A DNA stretch of 64,000 nucleotides from Mycobacterium xenopi (GTDB lineage Bacteria > Actinomycetota > Actinomycetes > Mycobacteriales > Mycobacteriaceae): positions 4,526,001 to 4,590,000 of the forward strand of contig NZ_AP022314.1 in assembly GCF_009936235.1 (NCBI RefSeq). Reading direction: 5' to 3'. The translations under genes were made by a program, and so were the position numbers. Of this stretch, positions 43,573 to 52,760 are shown piece by piece (position 1 is the first letter of the stretch; every line of letters starts with the position of its first letter). The notes beneath the pieces are model-generated. The model was not told the DNA's origin, did not search any database, and saw only the letters and a list, made by a program, of their open reading frames with translations.

Positions 43573-45470
43573 ACCTCGGCAAGCTGATTGCGGCCGCTGG
43601 CGGGGACCCGTGGCAGATCAATGCCAGCCTACAAAGTGGTCGCCCGGCCCAGATCGCCGAGCTTGGGCAGGCGTTTCATAACGCGGGTCAATGCACCGCC
43701 GAGGCCGACAACGCCTTTGTGGAGGCGTATCGCCGGTTTGAGTCGTCGTGGAACCGAGACAACGGCGACCATCCGATCAACGACTCCGCTGAAGTGCAGC
43801 GGACCATCCGATCGCTCCGTGGGCAGGCGGCCCAATTGCCCAAGATCGCCGTCGACCTGGAGAACATCGCGGCCAGTCTCGCTGAGGCGCAACGAACCTG
43901 CGGTGTGTTGATCTCGACTTTGGAGGCGCAATTAACAGACATCGACAGGCGGATCGGCGCGGCCGAAGAACTCGACAGGACCGGCAACCTCTCCGCTGCG
44001 GATCAGGAGGCAGTTGACCAACTTATAAACAGCCTCGAACTCCAAGCTATTGACGACACCAAATCGACGCTGGCCCAGCTACAGTCCATTCGAGCCGGCT
44101 ACTCGGACTATTTGCAGAAGTCGCTGACCAACCTGCGCACCGACGGATACGACCCGACGGCGATCCAGGGGCTAGACGCCGACAAGACCAAAGACCAAGT
44201 GCCTGATGGCATTCCACCGTCCGGGCTCGAGGCCGGCGAGCTGGCCGACATTAAACGGGTCACTAATCAGGCTGTGGTGGACCAGATGGCCAAGGTGCGC
44301 GCGGCACAAAAAGCCATCGACCACGCCCTGGCCACCGCATATACCAAAGGCCAAGGCTCCCCGGAAGGCCAGGCGGCGCTTGCGCGCCTGCCTGAGCTGA
44401 AGAAGAACCTCGCCGACGCGCTCAATGACTTAGGCAAGCTGCCCGACTACAACAACGTCGACCCGACCACGGTCCACACCAGCCCGGATGGCCATTTTGT
44501 GTTCGGCTACACCGCCGATGGCCAGCCCATGCAGGTCACCGGTCAGCTCAAGAATGGCACGGGCGAAATCTTCGACCAGGGCACGGGCACCTACTACACC
44601 TTCCAAGGCGGCAAGCTCGTCGGAACCCGCACGCTCGACCCGGGCCGCGCCGAAGCCACCGATGAGCCGCTTTTGACCGCCGTCACCCTGGCCGTCGGCG
44701 CACCGGAATTAAAGGCAGGCGGCGAGGCGGCCTGGCAGGGGCTCAAAACTCTGTTTACTCGCGAAGGCCTCGCCTCTGGCGTCGGCATCACCTCCGACAA
44801 CGTCCTGCCTCGCGCCTTCGCAGCGGCCGAGACCCGCGCCGCGGCCGCCGCGCAAAGCCTCGCAACCGACCACCCGCTGCCGCTTTCGCCCACCGCCGCC
44901 GTTGACCATCCCGTTCCACTAACTCCAAGCGAGCATGCCGCGCCACCCGGCCACGAGCCGGCCCTGGCGGGCGGCGGAGCCCATACTGCACCGCCTCCCG
45001 CTTACGAGGTGCCGCCTCCGCTGCCGTCCGATTCACCACTGTTCGATGGATATCACCCGGTAGAACCCGGTCCAGAATTCACCACGGCTGACCGCCGCCT
45101 CGTCTACCCGGACGACAGTTTGCCCACCAAGCCGTATGCAATACCCGGCACCGTCATTCCCAACGCCCAACTGTCCGCAGGGACCGAACTCGGCCGTTTC
45201 GGCTACCCGGGAGGCGCTTACCTAGCCCCGGACAGAACGCCCTTCGCCCAGCTGTCGCTCCCCCCAGACGGTCTCCTAAAACCCTATTACCGCTATGTGG
45301 TAGACGACCCGACGAAGCTCCCACCCGGCTGGCATATCGAACAGTCGCAGGCGGCACCCTGGTTCCACCAGCCCGGCGGCGGCACACAATACCGAATTAT
45401 CGATGAATTCGGGAACAATGGTAGTGTTGAGGAACTCGTCAGGTGGGGATTCCTGAGAAGGATTAATTAA
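43551..45470 (+). CDS. polymorphic toxin with C-terminal TNT (NAD+ glycohydrolase) domain
   Basis: 639 residues. Residues 1-~455 equal toxin A's delivery and pre-toxin regions with only a few changes. The linker LTPSEHAAPPGHEPALAGG follows. The last ~140 residues are a TNT domain: GRFGYPGGAYLAPDRTPFAQ, PYYRYVVDD, WHIEQSQAAPWFHQPGGGTQ with the conserved GGGTQYR, closing LVRWGFLRRIN. The TNT of M. tuberculosis CpnT destroys host NAD+; a Gln in the same GGxQY position is catalytic there. CpnT is 846 residues, so the N-terminal carrier here is shorter. The stop overlaps the immunity ATG (TAATG). Confidence 0.9.
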   Translation: MVQLQNIDLGKLIAAAGGDPWQINASLQSGRPAQIAELGQAFHNAGQCTAEADNAFVEAYRRFESSWNRDNGDHPINDSAEVQRTIRSLRGQAAQLPKIAVDLENIAASLAEAQRTCGVLISTLEAQLTDIDRRIGAAEELDRTGNLSAADQEAVDQLINSLELQAIDDTKSTLAQLQSIRAGYSDYLQKSLTNLRTDGYDPTAIQGLDADKTKDQVPDGIPPSGLEAGELADIKRVTNQAVVDQMAKVRAAQKAIDHALATAYTKGQGSPEGQAALARLPELKKNLADALNDLGKLPDYNNVDPTTVHTSPDGHFVFGYTADGQPMQVTGQLKNGTGEIFDQGTGTYYTFQGGKLVGTRTLDPGRAEATDEPLLTAVTLAVGAPELKAGGEAAWQGLKTLFTREGLASGVGITSDNVLPRAFAAAETRAAAAAQSLATDHPLPLSPTAAVDHPVPLTPSEHAAPPGHEPALAGGGAHTAPPPAYEVPPPLPSDSPLFDGYHPVEPGPEFTTADRRLVYPDDSLPTKPYAIPGTVIPNAQLSAGTELGRFGYPGGAYLAPDRTPFAQLSLPPDGLLKPYYRYVVDDPTKLPPGWHIEQSQAAPWFHQPGGGTQYRIIDEFGNNGSVEELVRWGFLRRIN

Positions 45471-45946
45471 TGGTAGACTTCTCTCGCTTATCGACAAATT
45501 GGTACCAATGGGCGCCCGGGATGAGCGGCGGCGATATATCTGTGTCGACCGACTGCGAAGACTGCCAAATCCTCTTCAGCTCTACCGATTATTCGGTGCA
45601 TCTCCGCAATGATGGCCATTGGTGGGTCGTGGACATCGTCAACGACCGTGGGCAGCGGCGGAGTGGCGCTGCCAAACTCTCAAGTTTCGAATTGACGGAA
45701 AAGTACCTTATCTGGGACTGGGCGACTACCGCGCGTTCAAGTCTGGCATCTGGACCGTTAGGCACTGACCTAGCTAGGCAAGGATACGCGCCTGACGTTG
45801 AAGTTTCGAAAGCCGACCAGGGTTATAAGATATGTTTGGGTAATGAATGCGCAATACTATCGGTCGTTAACGCTACAATTTTTAGTCATCTAATGTCGAA
45901 ATCGGTGGATGAAATTGAGCATATGGTATACGAAGGTCTCATGTAG
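45470..45946 (+). CDS. TNT immunity protein, IFT-like
   Basis: 158 residues, starting in the overlap with the toxin stop. MVDFSRLSTNWYQWAPGMSGGD, STDCEDCQILFSSTDYSVHLR and HWWVVDIVNDRGQRRSGAA give an acidic cytosolic protein. Position, size and the YSVHLRNDGHWWVVD-type centre fit IFT (Rv3902c), the antitoxin that plugs the TNT active site in M. tuberculosis. G+C is lower than in the neighbours, common for immunity genes. Confidence 0.82.
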   Translation: MVDFSRLSTNWYQWAPGMSGGDISVSTDCEDCQILFSSTDYSVHLRNDGHWWVVDIVNDRGQRRSGAAKLSSFELTEKYLIWDWATTARSSLASGPLGTDLARQGYAPDVEVSKADQGYKICLGNECAILSVVNATIFSHLMSKSVDEIEHMVYEGLM

Positions 45947-46023
45947 CCGCGTCCTGACTCGCACGATTAAACAGCGCCGGTTAGGCCGGCGCCGTCGCCA
46001 GATCTGCGGTCGCCGACCAGGCG

Positions 46024-46065
46024 CAGCTGAATACCGCAATCGGTGGTTATCGCTAACATAATCCC
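46024..46065 (+). promoter_or_regulatory. conserved leaderless promoter, membrane protein 4
   Basis: TAACAT at 46054-46059, six bases, ATG at 46066. Upstream GCTGAATACCGCAATCGGTGG belongs to the shared element. Confidence 0.65.
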
Positions 46066-46656
46066 ATGTCCGATACGCCGCCTCCCGCCGACTTTCCCGC
46101 AGGACCGGGCTACCCTGGGCTGCCGCCTCAGACAACGTCCGCGCCCTGGGGTCCGCCGCCAGCGATGGTGCTACGCAATCCGTCACGTGGGCTCAGCGTC
46201 GTGGCGCTGGTGGTTGCGCTCATCGGCCTTGGCGTAGGTATTGGCGGTTGGTTTCGGCCGTTGCCCCACAACGGCCATGCATCGCCGACCCCGCCTAGCT
46301 ACACCGATCAACAAGTAGCTGACGCGAAGGCGGACGTGTGTACTGCATACAATCTTTCAAAAAATGAAGTGGCGTTGAACACCCATAGACCTGACTTTGA
46401 AGGTGACCCGGTCGGATCACTCGCGGCAGCTACGATGAAGCGCCTGTCTATTTACGCTGCTGGTGATTATATTTTAAACAAACTGGCTGCACAGCCAGCA
46501 ACGCCAACTGAGCTAGCCAATAGTTTGCGATCCCTCGCCAGCTCTTATGAGGAATACGCGATGCGCGCCTTAAACGACCAACCTAATGAAACGCTAGATG
46601 CGCTGCGTAATGCGGTGGACGCAGACATATCTCAGATAGACCGGTTGTGTAGATGA
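46066..46656 (+). CDS. small single-span membrane protein, Rv3901c-like, paralogue 4
   Basis: 196 residues (MSDTPPPADFPAGPGYPG), span VVALVVALIGLGVGIGGWF, exterior TDQQVADAKADVCTAYNLSKNEV and terminal DRLCR. It overlaps the large gene C by four bases. It directly follows the TNT toxin-immunity pair, exactly as Rv3901c follows cpnT-ift in M. tuberculosis. Confidence 0.82.
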   Translation: MSDTPPPADFPAGPGYPGLPPQTTSAPWGPPPAMVLRNPSRGLSVVALVVALIGLGVGIGGWFRPLPHNGHASPTPPSYTDQQVADAKADVCTAYNLSKNEVALNTHRPDFEGDPVGSLAAATMKRLSIYAAGDYILNKLAAQPATPTELANSLRSLASSYEEYAMRALNDQPNETLDALRNAVDADISQIDRLCR

Positions 46657-48535
46657 CTGATTCATCTTCGGGACCTTGGACCGAAATTCTCGTGGGCCAT
46701 CAAAGCCCGAGAGGGCTTGGCATCATAAGTGGTGCGGCAACCAATCGACAGGTGATTGCGGCCGCCAATCACCAATATGCTGACGCGCTTCAGCAGCAGC
46801 AGTTTACTTCGCTTGTGCATCAGGATGGTGTCACTGCCGACGACATCCGAGAAGCTCACCGCAAAAGTGAGCAGCACCACCGCCAAATCGCAGCGATAAA
46901 TGACACGATTACCTCCGCCTATCGGTCCTCCCACGATTCAGGCAGCGAACTGCAACGCGAACTCGGCAGTATCGCTCACGACGGCAACTTCAGGATAGAG
47001 CAAATCCAAAGGTCCAAAGACCCGCTTGCGATCAAAATCGGCAAAATCACCGATGTCGTGATGGACTGCCAAACCCAAGCCAATATCAAAGCAGCGACGT
47101 ATTGTGATAACGTCTTCAATGAGGTTCAGAAGGTGCTCGATGAGCGCGGCATACCGCTTTCTGCGCGACAGTTCGCTAAAGATAATGGTGTTGACCTGAC
47201 AGGCAAATTCGGATCGCCGAACAAGGAGTCGGTCCGCGAGCAGGTGGAGGCGTTGCTCAATAAGTCAAATGCCGCTGCAAGCACTCAACCGTTAAGCAAC
47301 CATGTTTCACCTGCGGACACTCCCGGCTTAAGGCCGGAGGATTCGGCATCAAATATTGCTTCCACTCCCCCACAATCGACGCCAGTAGTCGCGCCTACGT
47401 TGTCGCCCGCAAATCCGCCAACGAACATTGCGCCAACTCGCGCACAAACGCCCCTGTCTAACGGCCCTGCCGTCCAGCCTCCGCTGGCATCGTCCAACAT
47501 CGCGCCGACCCCTCCAGCAACACCATCCGCCAGCACTCCTCCTGCCCCAGCACGAATCAGCTCGCCAGCATCTTCCATTCCAGGCACCAGCGCCGTTCCG
47601 CCCGTCTCGGCACCCAACATGCCGAGCATGCCGTCGGCACCAGCGATGCCATCGACCGCCGCCAGGCCTCCTGTGACGCCAGCGAGCCTGTTACACAGTT
47701 TCGATCAGGGAATGCAGATGGGCGCCCCGATGTCAGCAGCGGCCAACGCGGTGCCACCGATGGGTCCGGTGGAACCGCAAATGCCGGAGCCGCCGCGCCG
47801 ACACCGAATGTTGCTGCGACTTCGCCGGCGAGTGCTCATGTGCCGATAATCGACACTCCGCACGCCCCAGCCGCCGACGTTGCGCCTCTGCCGCCCCCGA
47901 CGCACGCCCCGACCAGCGATGCTGGCACGTCCTACGTCGCCGGGCCAGCGCCGACGGCAACGCCGTCCGCTGCGGCCGCACCCGCTGGGCCATTGCCTGC
48001 CTATGGCGCCGACATCCGACCGCCGGCCTCGGCAGCTGCCGCACCGCCCACCGCGCCAGCGGGTCCAGCGCCGGCAACTGCGGCGTCGGCGCCGGTCAGC
48101 TCATCAAGCAGTGCCGGCGGGATCAGCCAGCCCGCGGTCATGCGTCGACCCGACACAGTGCCCACGCCCTCGCCAACGCCGGCCGGAGTCGGCGAGCAGG
48201 CCGCCCTCGCCGCGGCGGGCGGTACCACTGCCGGGGCCGCCTCCGCGGCAACAACTGCGAAGGCACGGCTGCAGCGGCTTGTCGACTTCGTCGCCCGCCA
48301 GGAGCCGAGGCTCAACTGGGCCGCCGGCGACCGGCCCGATGGTACTACGGTCCTGGTGACCGACCTTGCCAGCGGCTGGATTCCACCGGAAATCGACATC
48401 CCGGTCGGTATGCAACTTCGCGATCCGGCCAAGCGTCGCGGTGACCTAGAAAGCCTTCTTGGCGAGGTGACCGTCACTGCCAGCTACACACGCCTACACC
48501 AGGTGCCCCCCGCGTGTTCGGAGCATTCAGGGTGA
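46653..48535 (+). pseudogene. Rv3900c/Rv3899c-like protein C, frameshifted and truncated
   Basis: Starts MTDSSSGPWTEILVGHQSP. The N-terminal helical domain is the most diverged of the four (EQHHRQIAAINDTITSAYRSSH), yet keeps KIGKITDVVMDCQTQANIKAA. The linker has its own composition. Near 47790 the frame slips, because GAGCCGCCGCG has one G fewer than copy B, giving a premature end at 47849; the next frame carries the conserved C-terminal module to 48513. There a DUF6431 element cuts it off, with a stop at 48535. The Rv3898c-like gene is missing. Confidence 0.8.
47597..48513 (+). repeat. dispersed C-terminal module, copy C
   Basis: Matches 28585-29501 at an offset of 19012 up to the indel sites, then ends at the DUF6431 element. 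Confidence 0.9.
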
Positions 48536-48713
48536 GCGCATGGAGGTAGGGTTCCGGCGCTGACGGTGGGCAGCGTGTTGAGGTGCTGGACCCCGGTTTG
48601 TTGTTCGTGGTGCCGGGGCGGCACGGTGATCAAGTCCTTGGTAGGCAACGGCCCTCCCGTCGTCTCTTGCCCGAGTGCTACGGGAGGGCCACCTGTGTGC
48701 GCTTGGAGGCGCA

Positions 48714-49322
48714 GTGGTCACCGTAGAAGCAGATGTCGATCAAGTCGAGTGCAGGCTGGCGGCCGGTGAACTGAGCTGCCCGTCGTGTGGGGGTGTGCTG
48801 GCGGGTCGGGGGCGGGCTCGACAGCGGCAGTTGCGCGGCCCGGATGGGCCGGTGGGGCTGTGTCCGCGCCGGTCGCGGTGCACCGGGTGCGGGGTGACGC
48901 ATGAGTTGTTGCCGGTGAGTGTGTTGCTACGCCGCGCCGACACTGCGGCGGTGATCGTGTCGGCGCTGGCGGCCAAGGCCACGCGCGGGGTCGGGTTTCG
49001 CCGGATCGCCGCGGAGCTGGTTCGCCCGGCAGAGACGGTGCGCGGTTGGCTGCGCCGGTTTGGCGAGCGGGCCGAGGCGGTGCGCTCGGTGTTCACGGTG
49101 TGGCTTCGTGCGGTGGCTGCCGATCCGGTGATGCCGGATGCGGCCGGCGGGGTGTTCGCCGACGCGGTGACCGTGATCGCGGCGGTCGCGAACGCGATCA
49201 CACACCGGTTTTTGCTGCCCGAGGTGTCGCCGGCCGAGGCCGTGGTGGCGGTGTCCGGTGGCCGGTTGTTGGCGCCGGGCTGGTCTGGCGGGCGGGTGCA
49301 ACACGAATCGACCCTGCCGTAA
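48714..49322 (+). CDS. DUF6431-like transposon protein with zinc ribbon and HTH
   Basis: 202 residues from a GTG at 48714. Cys motifs LSCPSCGGVLAG and RCTGCGVTHELL form a zinc ribbon; an HTH-like segment follows (GVGFRRIAAELVRPAETVRGWLRRF). It ends VQHESTLP. Proteins of this kind accompany a separate integrase-like transposase in actinobacterial elements and probably help bind DNA. The partner gene starts at 49392 but is truncated. Confidence 0.75.
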   Translation: MVTVEADVDQVECRLAAGELSCPSCGGVLAGRGRARQRQLRGPDGPVGLCPRRSRCTGCGVTHELLPVSVLLRRADTAAVIVSALAAKATRGVGFRRIAAELVRPAETVRGWLRRFGERAEAVRSVFTVWLRAVAADPVMPDAAGGVFADAVTVIAAVANAITHRFLLPEVSPAEAVVAVSGGRLLAPGWSGGRVQHESTLP

Positions 49323-49391
49323 CCGTCGATTGGGCCGTAAATCTGTGCGCTGTTGTGTTTTTCACGGACAGCAAGCAGAAGGCAGCGGCCG

Positions 49392-49452
49392 GTGGCGGTC
49401 AGCGACGACGAAGAGAAGGTGCGCACGGAGCGTGCGCGGGCGATCGGGTCCC
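49392..49452 (+). pseudogene. 5' stub of the partner transposase gene
   Basis: A GTG at 49392 opens MAVSDDEEKVRTERARAIG, the typical acidic/basic start of the transposase that follows DUF6431 genes. It is interrupted after ~20 codons by the IS1634-family element. Confidence 0.6.
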
Positions 49453-51092
49453 GAGTTGGCTCAAATTAGTGCGCACCGTCGGCGCGGACCTTGGTGAGCG
49501 CGTCGCGGAGGTCGTCGGGTAATGGGTCGGCGGCGGTGAGGTTGTGGTTGCCGGCCTTGATTTTGATGGTGCGGTAGCGTCGGGCGGTGCGGATGAATTT
49601 CTTGATGCTCCAACTTGTTTGGGCCTCGATGTAGTGACTGACGGCCAGAGCGGTGACCACGATGCTCAGGTGGGCCTCGATCGATTCGCGCAAGTGGTGA
49701 TAGATGGGGCGGGCTTGCAGGTCGTGCTTGGACATGCGGAAGCTCTTCTCGATGTGCCAGAGCTGGTGGTAGGCGTCGATGACGAACTCCGGCGAGACCG
49801 CGATGAGGTTGGTGGTGTAGCCCTTCCACCCGGCCAGGGCGCGGGTCTTGGCCTCCAGCGCCCGGTTGACGGTCTTGGTGGCGCTGGCGCCGGTGAGCTG
49901 GATGTAGCGATTGCGTTTGACCGGGGCATGCCCGTCGACAGCGCGTTCGGCCTTGGCGACCTGTTCATCGATGCCGCGCATTGTTCGGCGGGCGCGGTCG
50001 TGGCGGAACTGGTAGTAGATCACCCGATCGGGGATGCCGCAGGCCTTCTCCGATGAGGTGGCTGGCCAGGGCTGGCTGAGCACCAGCCCATCAGGGATCA
50101 CCTCATCGGGGTGCTTGTCGCGCCATTCGCGCACCACACCTGGCAGGTGCGGCAGGCGGGTGCCCAGGATGAACGACAACCCCGCAGCTTGCAGCGCAAC
50201 TTGATTGGCTTCCGAGATCATGCCGGCGTCCGCGACGACGGTGACATCGGTCAGCTGGTGGGCGGTCTTGAAGGCGTTGATGACTGGCAGCATGGTGGCG
50301 GTTTCGGCCTTGTTGCCCTCGAACGCCTCGACGGTCAGTGGGAACCCGCTGACGTCGGTCAACAGCCCGAGAGTGATCTGCGGTTCCAGGCGGCGTTCCT
50401 TGGAAAACCCGGGCTCGCGGAACCCGTCTGCGCCATCGGTTTCGAAGTACAGGGTGGACACGTCAAACAACACCAGGCTGGCCGGCCCCAAGCCCGCGCG
50501 TGCAGCGCACGCGGTGGCCAGAGATTGCCGCCAAGCCGGCTTGGCGTAGCTGGGCAGGCGGCGCTTAACCGTGGCGTAGGACGCCGGTTGGACTCCGACC
50601 TCGGTCAGGACCCGTTCGGCGTCGATCTTGCTGGTCGGCTCGATGATTCGGGCCAACACCAGATCACGAAACACGGTGTCGCCCTTGGCGGCTGACTCGA
50701 ACCCCAATATCCGGTAAGCAGCACACAGCGCGTCCCAAAGATGGCTCATCTGCGAGGAGGTGATCGGCAACGGTTCCGTACCGGGCGGGCCCGCCACACC
50801 AAGGTCCAGCACGGCCTGACCGGCGGCCAACCGCTCAGCAGCCGCAGCCTTCAGGGCAGCCAATTCGGCCTCGTCGTGAGCCGAGCCGACGTGTTCGATC
50901 GAGCGCGACCCGCGCCGCGAGGACCACACGATCTGCACAGCGGTCGCTCCCGAGGCGGTCTTGACGGTGCGCACATAGGCCACCGCGGCAGCCTACGGCC
51001 CGGGTTAAGTGCGCAAATTCCGACGAAGCCAACAACAACCCCGCAGGTCAACCCGCCGCGATTACACCGAACCCCGAATCTTGAGCCAAGTC
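49453..51092 (-). mobile_element. IS1634-family insertion sequence
   Basis: The ends are imperfect inverted repeats: GAGTTGGCTCAAATT at 49453 and, reversed from 51092, GACTTGGCTCAAGATT. About 1.64 kb with a single transposase gene. The left flank is the broken DUF6431 element and the right flank an immunity-gene stub, so no target duplication is expected and none is seen; the element probably joined two loci through a deletion. Confidence 0.8.
49466..50983 (-). CDS. IS1634-family DDE transposase
   Basis: 505 residues (MAYVRTVKTASGATAVQIVW). The DDE core is visible in LVLFDVSTLYFET (first Asp), VTVVADAGMISEAN (second Asp) and LWHIEKSFRMSKHDLQARP (Glu with the usual Y/R region). The N-terminal part has RGSRSIEHVGSAHDE, common to this family (IS1549 of mycobacteria belongs here). 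It appears intact and full length. Confidence 0.88.
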   Translation of the reverse strand: MAYVRTVKTASGATAVQIVWSSRRGSRSIEHVGSAHDEAELAALKAAAAERLAAGQAVLDLGVAGPPGTEPLPITSSQMSHLWDALCAAYRILGFESAAKGDTVFRDLVLARIIEPTSKIDAERVLTEVGVQPASYATVKRRLPSYAKPAWRQSLATACAARAGLGPASLVLFDVSTLYFETDGADGFREPGFSKERRLEPQITLGLLTDVSGFPLTVEAFEGNKAETATMLPVINAFKTAHQLTDVTVVADAGMISEANQVALQAAGLSFILGTRLPHLPGVVREWRDKHPDEVIPDGLVLSQPWPATSSEKACGIPDRVIYYQFRHDRARRTMRGIDEQVAKAERAVDGHAPVKRNRYIQLTGASATKTVNRALEAKTRALAGWKGYTTNLIAVSPEFVIDAYHQLWHIEKSFRMSKHDLQARPIYHHLRESIEAHLSIVVTALAVSHYIEAQTSWSIKKFIRTARRYRTIKIKAGNHNLTAADPLPDDLRDALTKVRADGAH

Positions 51093-51096
51093 AGGA

Positions 51097-51138
51097 TACT
51101 GGACCAGATGGAGGAAGCAACAGGGCCTGGCTCCTTAA
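51097..51138 (+). pseudogene. 3' stub of a third toxin-A-type immunity gene
   Basis: Thirteen codons YWTRWRKQQGLAP and TAA are identical in protein to the end of the immunity gene at 31259, followed by the same kind of downstream leader. Everything upstream, including its toxin, was removed where the IS1634-family element ends. This shows that another toxin-immunity cassette once stood here. Confidence 0.85.
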
Positions 51139-51335
51139 CCAAGTTCTAGTTAGCTCCTTGGTTGAGAATGCCCACTGTTTCCTTGTCAGTCCCACGTACC
51201 TGCCAGGGACCACTATCGAATAGCACGGTAGGCCGCTTCGCACGCCCAGAGGCGTTCAACGAGACAGTCGCCGCCGCCTCAAATCAATACCTTTTTGGGA
51301 CGCGCGGTTGAAGCATCCCCGGTTTCATGCACACC

Positions 51336-52316
51336 TCATTCTGTGTGACCGGTGTGCATTCCGGTGCGGAGTCGAGCATAGTACTCGGCTTCGGCTTCGG
51401 CTGGCGGGCGCCGATTAGTGCGGTGCATGAGGCGGTGTTGGTTGTACCATGCCACCCACGCCGAGGTCATGTCTTCCAGGTCGGCCAGGGTGTTGATCGG
51501 CCCGGCGCGGAACGGTGAACCCTCGCCTACGCACTCGGTTTTATACAGCCCGATCGTCGTCTCGCACAGTGCGTTGTCTAGCGCGTCACCTACGGTGCCG
51601 ACCGATGGAATCATCCCTTCGAGCATTAAAGTCTCGCCGTAATGTATTGCGGTGTATTGACTTCCGGCATCAGAGTGGTGAATCGCGTCATCGAATGGGT
51701 GGCCTTGTCGGACACGGAAGGCTGCCGCGTGACGCAGGGCTCGCTCGACAAAGCCGGTGTCTTTCCGCAGCGAGCATTCCCAGCCAGGGATCAGCCCGGC
51801 GTAGGCGTCGACGACGAACGCTGTGTAGCCGAACCCGCGGGTCATCGCCACGTAGGTGAAGTCAGCCACCAGCAGCAGGTTGGGCGCGCCGACCCGCCAC
51901 TGCCGGCCCACCAGGTCCGGCGCCCGGGTCGCGGCTGGATCGGACTCGGTGGTGCGCGGTGCGCGGCGAGCACGGGTCACCCCGCGCCAGCCGTTGTGCC
52001 GCATGATGCGTTCCACCGTGCGCCGCGCCACTGGGATGCCCTGGCGCTGCAGGTGCGCCCACATCTTCAGGCTGCCGTACAGGCTCTCCGGCGGGCGTTT
52101 GCCGTCGGCATCGGGCTCGTAGTAACCGGCCAAGACCTCGGTGATCGTGGTATCCCAGAGAGCCCGTTTCGACGGCGCAGAGGCGCGGTGCGCCCAGCAG
52201 GTGCGCGCGGCGATCTGCACGCCGTGCACCACCAGTGCCCGGCAGATCGGTGCGACCCCGTAGGTACTCTTGTGCTCGTCGATGAACGCACAGATCAGCG
52301 GTGTAGCGGGTCGCAC
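51336..52316 (-). CDS. IS3-family transposase OrfB (integrase core)
   Basis: 326 residues. DDE residues in LLLVADFTYVAM (Asp), IHHSDAGSQYT (Asp) and DNALCETTIG (Glu), plus the HTH_21-like lead (YGVAPICRALVVHG). It overlaps orfA by 22 bp in another frame, so a fused OrfAB would be made by programmed -1 frameshifting, the IS3 norm. It appears intact. Confidence 0.92.
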   Translation of the reverse strand: MRPATPLICAFIDEHKSTYGVAPICRALVVHGVQIAARTCWAHRASAPSKRALWDTTITEVLAGYYEPDADGKRPPESLYGSLKMWAHLQRQGIPVARRTVERIMRHNGWRGVTRARRAPRTTESDPAATRAPDLVGRQWRVGAPNLLLVADFTYVAMTRGFGYTAFVVDAYAGLIPGWECSLRKDTGFVERALRHAAAFRVRQGHPFDDAIHHSDAGSQYTAIHYGETLMLEGMIPSVGTVGDALDNALCETTIGLYKTECVGEGSPFRAGPINTLADLEDMTSAWVAWYNQHRLMHRTNRRPPAEAEAEYYARLRTGMHTGHTE

Positions 52317-52606
52317 TCCCGCGCGAAGAAACTCGTTGCAGCTCTTAGTATTTCGATAGTGGCCTCAAGCTCGCGGTTCTTGCGGCGCAGCTCACGCAGC
52401 TCCTGCTTCTCCTGGCTTGATGTCCCGGCCGCCTCGCCAGCGTCGACCTCGGCCTGGCGCACCCACTTGCGCAGCGTCTCCGCACTCATCCCCAGCCGGC
52501 CCGCGATCGCCCTCATCGCCGCCCACTCGCTGTCGTAGTCGTCGCGGTGCTCCCGGACCAACCGCACCGCCCTGGCCTTGGTGTTCTCGTCGTACCTGAT
52601 CGCCAT
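52295..52606 (-). CDS. IS3-family OrfA (HTH protein)
   Basis: 103 residues: MAIRYDENTKARAVRLVREH with an HTH (AIAGRLGMSAETLRKWVRQ) and a leucine-zipper-like helix (KQELRELRRKNRELEATIEIL). It binds the IS ends and supplies the N-terminus of the frameshifted transposase. Confidence 0.9.
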   Translation of the reverse strand: MAIRYDENTKARAVRLVREHRDDYDSEWAAMRAIAGRLGMSAETLRKWVRQAEVDAGEAAGTSSQEKQELRELRRKNRELEATIEILRAATSFFARECDPLHR

Positions 52607-52760
52607 CGCGCCATCCTTCCCTCAAAGGAAGGTGTGCAAAAAACCGGGGACGGTTCAGGTAATGCGGCTGCTCCAAGTTGGCAACATAGCTGCGAGCTGG
52701 GACGAGCATTCACACCGAGCATGGATTACCGGCTCGCGGTGCGCCGCAAGGTGGAACGCC

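Larger units (their letters stand above)
42365..44915 (+). repeat. 2.55-kb duplicated block, copy 2
   Basis: Partner of 22772-25322. After 44915 the toxin gene changes to a different linker and tip. Confidence 0.9.
48515..49452 (+). mobile_element. remnant of a DUF6431-type insertion element
   Basis: Begins where gene C stops matching its paralogues. It contains a leader (48536-48713, nothing else recognised), one intact small gene and the first 20 codons of a second, which is cut by the IS1634-family element at 49453. The right end is lost. Confidence 0.7.
51309..52657 (-). mobile_element. IS3-family insertion sequence with 3-bp target duplication
   Basis: Ends TGAAGCATCCCCGGTTT (51309) and, reversed from 52657, TGAACCGTCCCCGGTTT, both continuing to TGCACACC. 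Target site GGT is duplicated at 51306-51308 and 52658-52660. 1349 bp with overlapping orfA and orfB. It split a leader region that is uninterrupted at 31.7-32.0 kb. Confidence 0.9.

Noticed and set aside
48714..49322. A free-standing regulator or defence gene
   Set aside because: Zinc ribbon, HTH and the following transposase stub place it in a transposable element.
49453..51092. A target-site duplication for the IS1634-family element
   Set aside because: Flanking bases differ and come from different genes; none can be supported.
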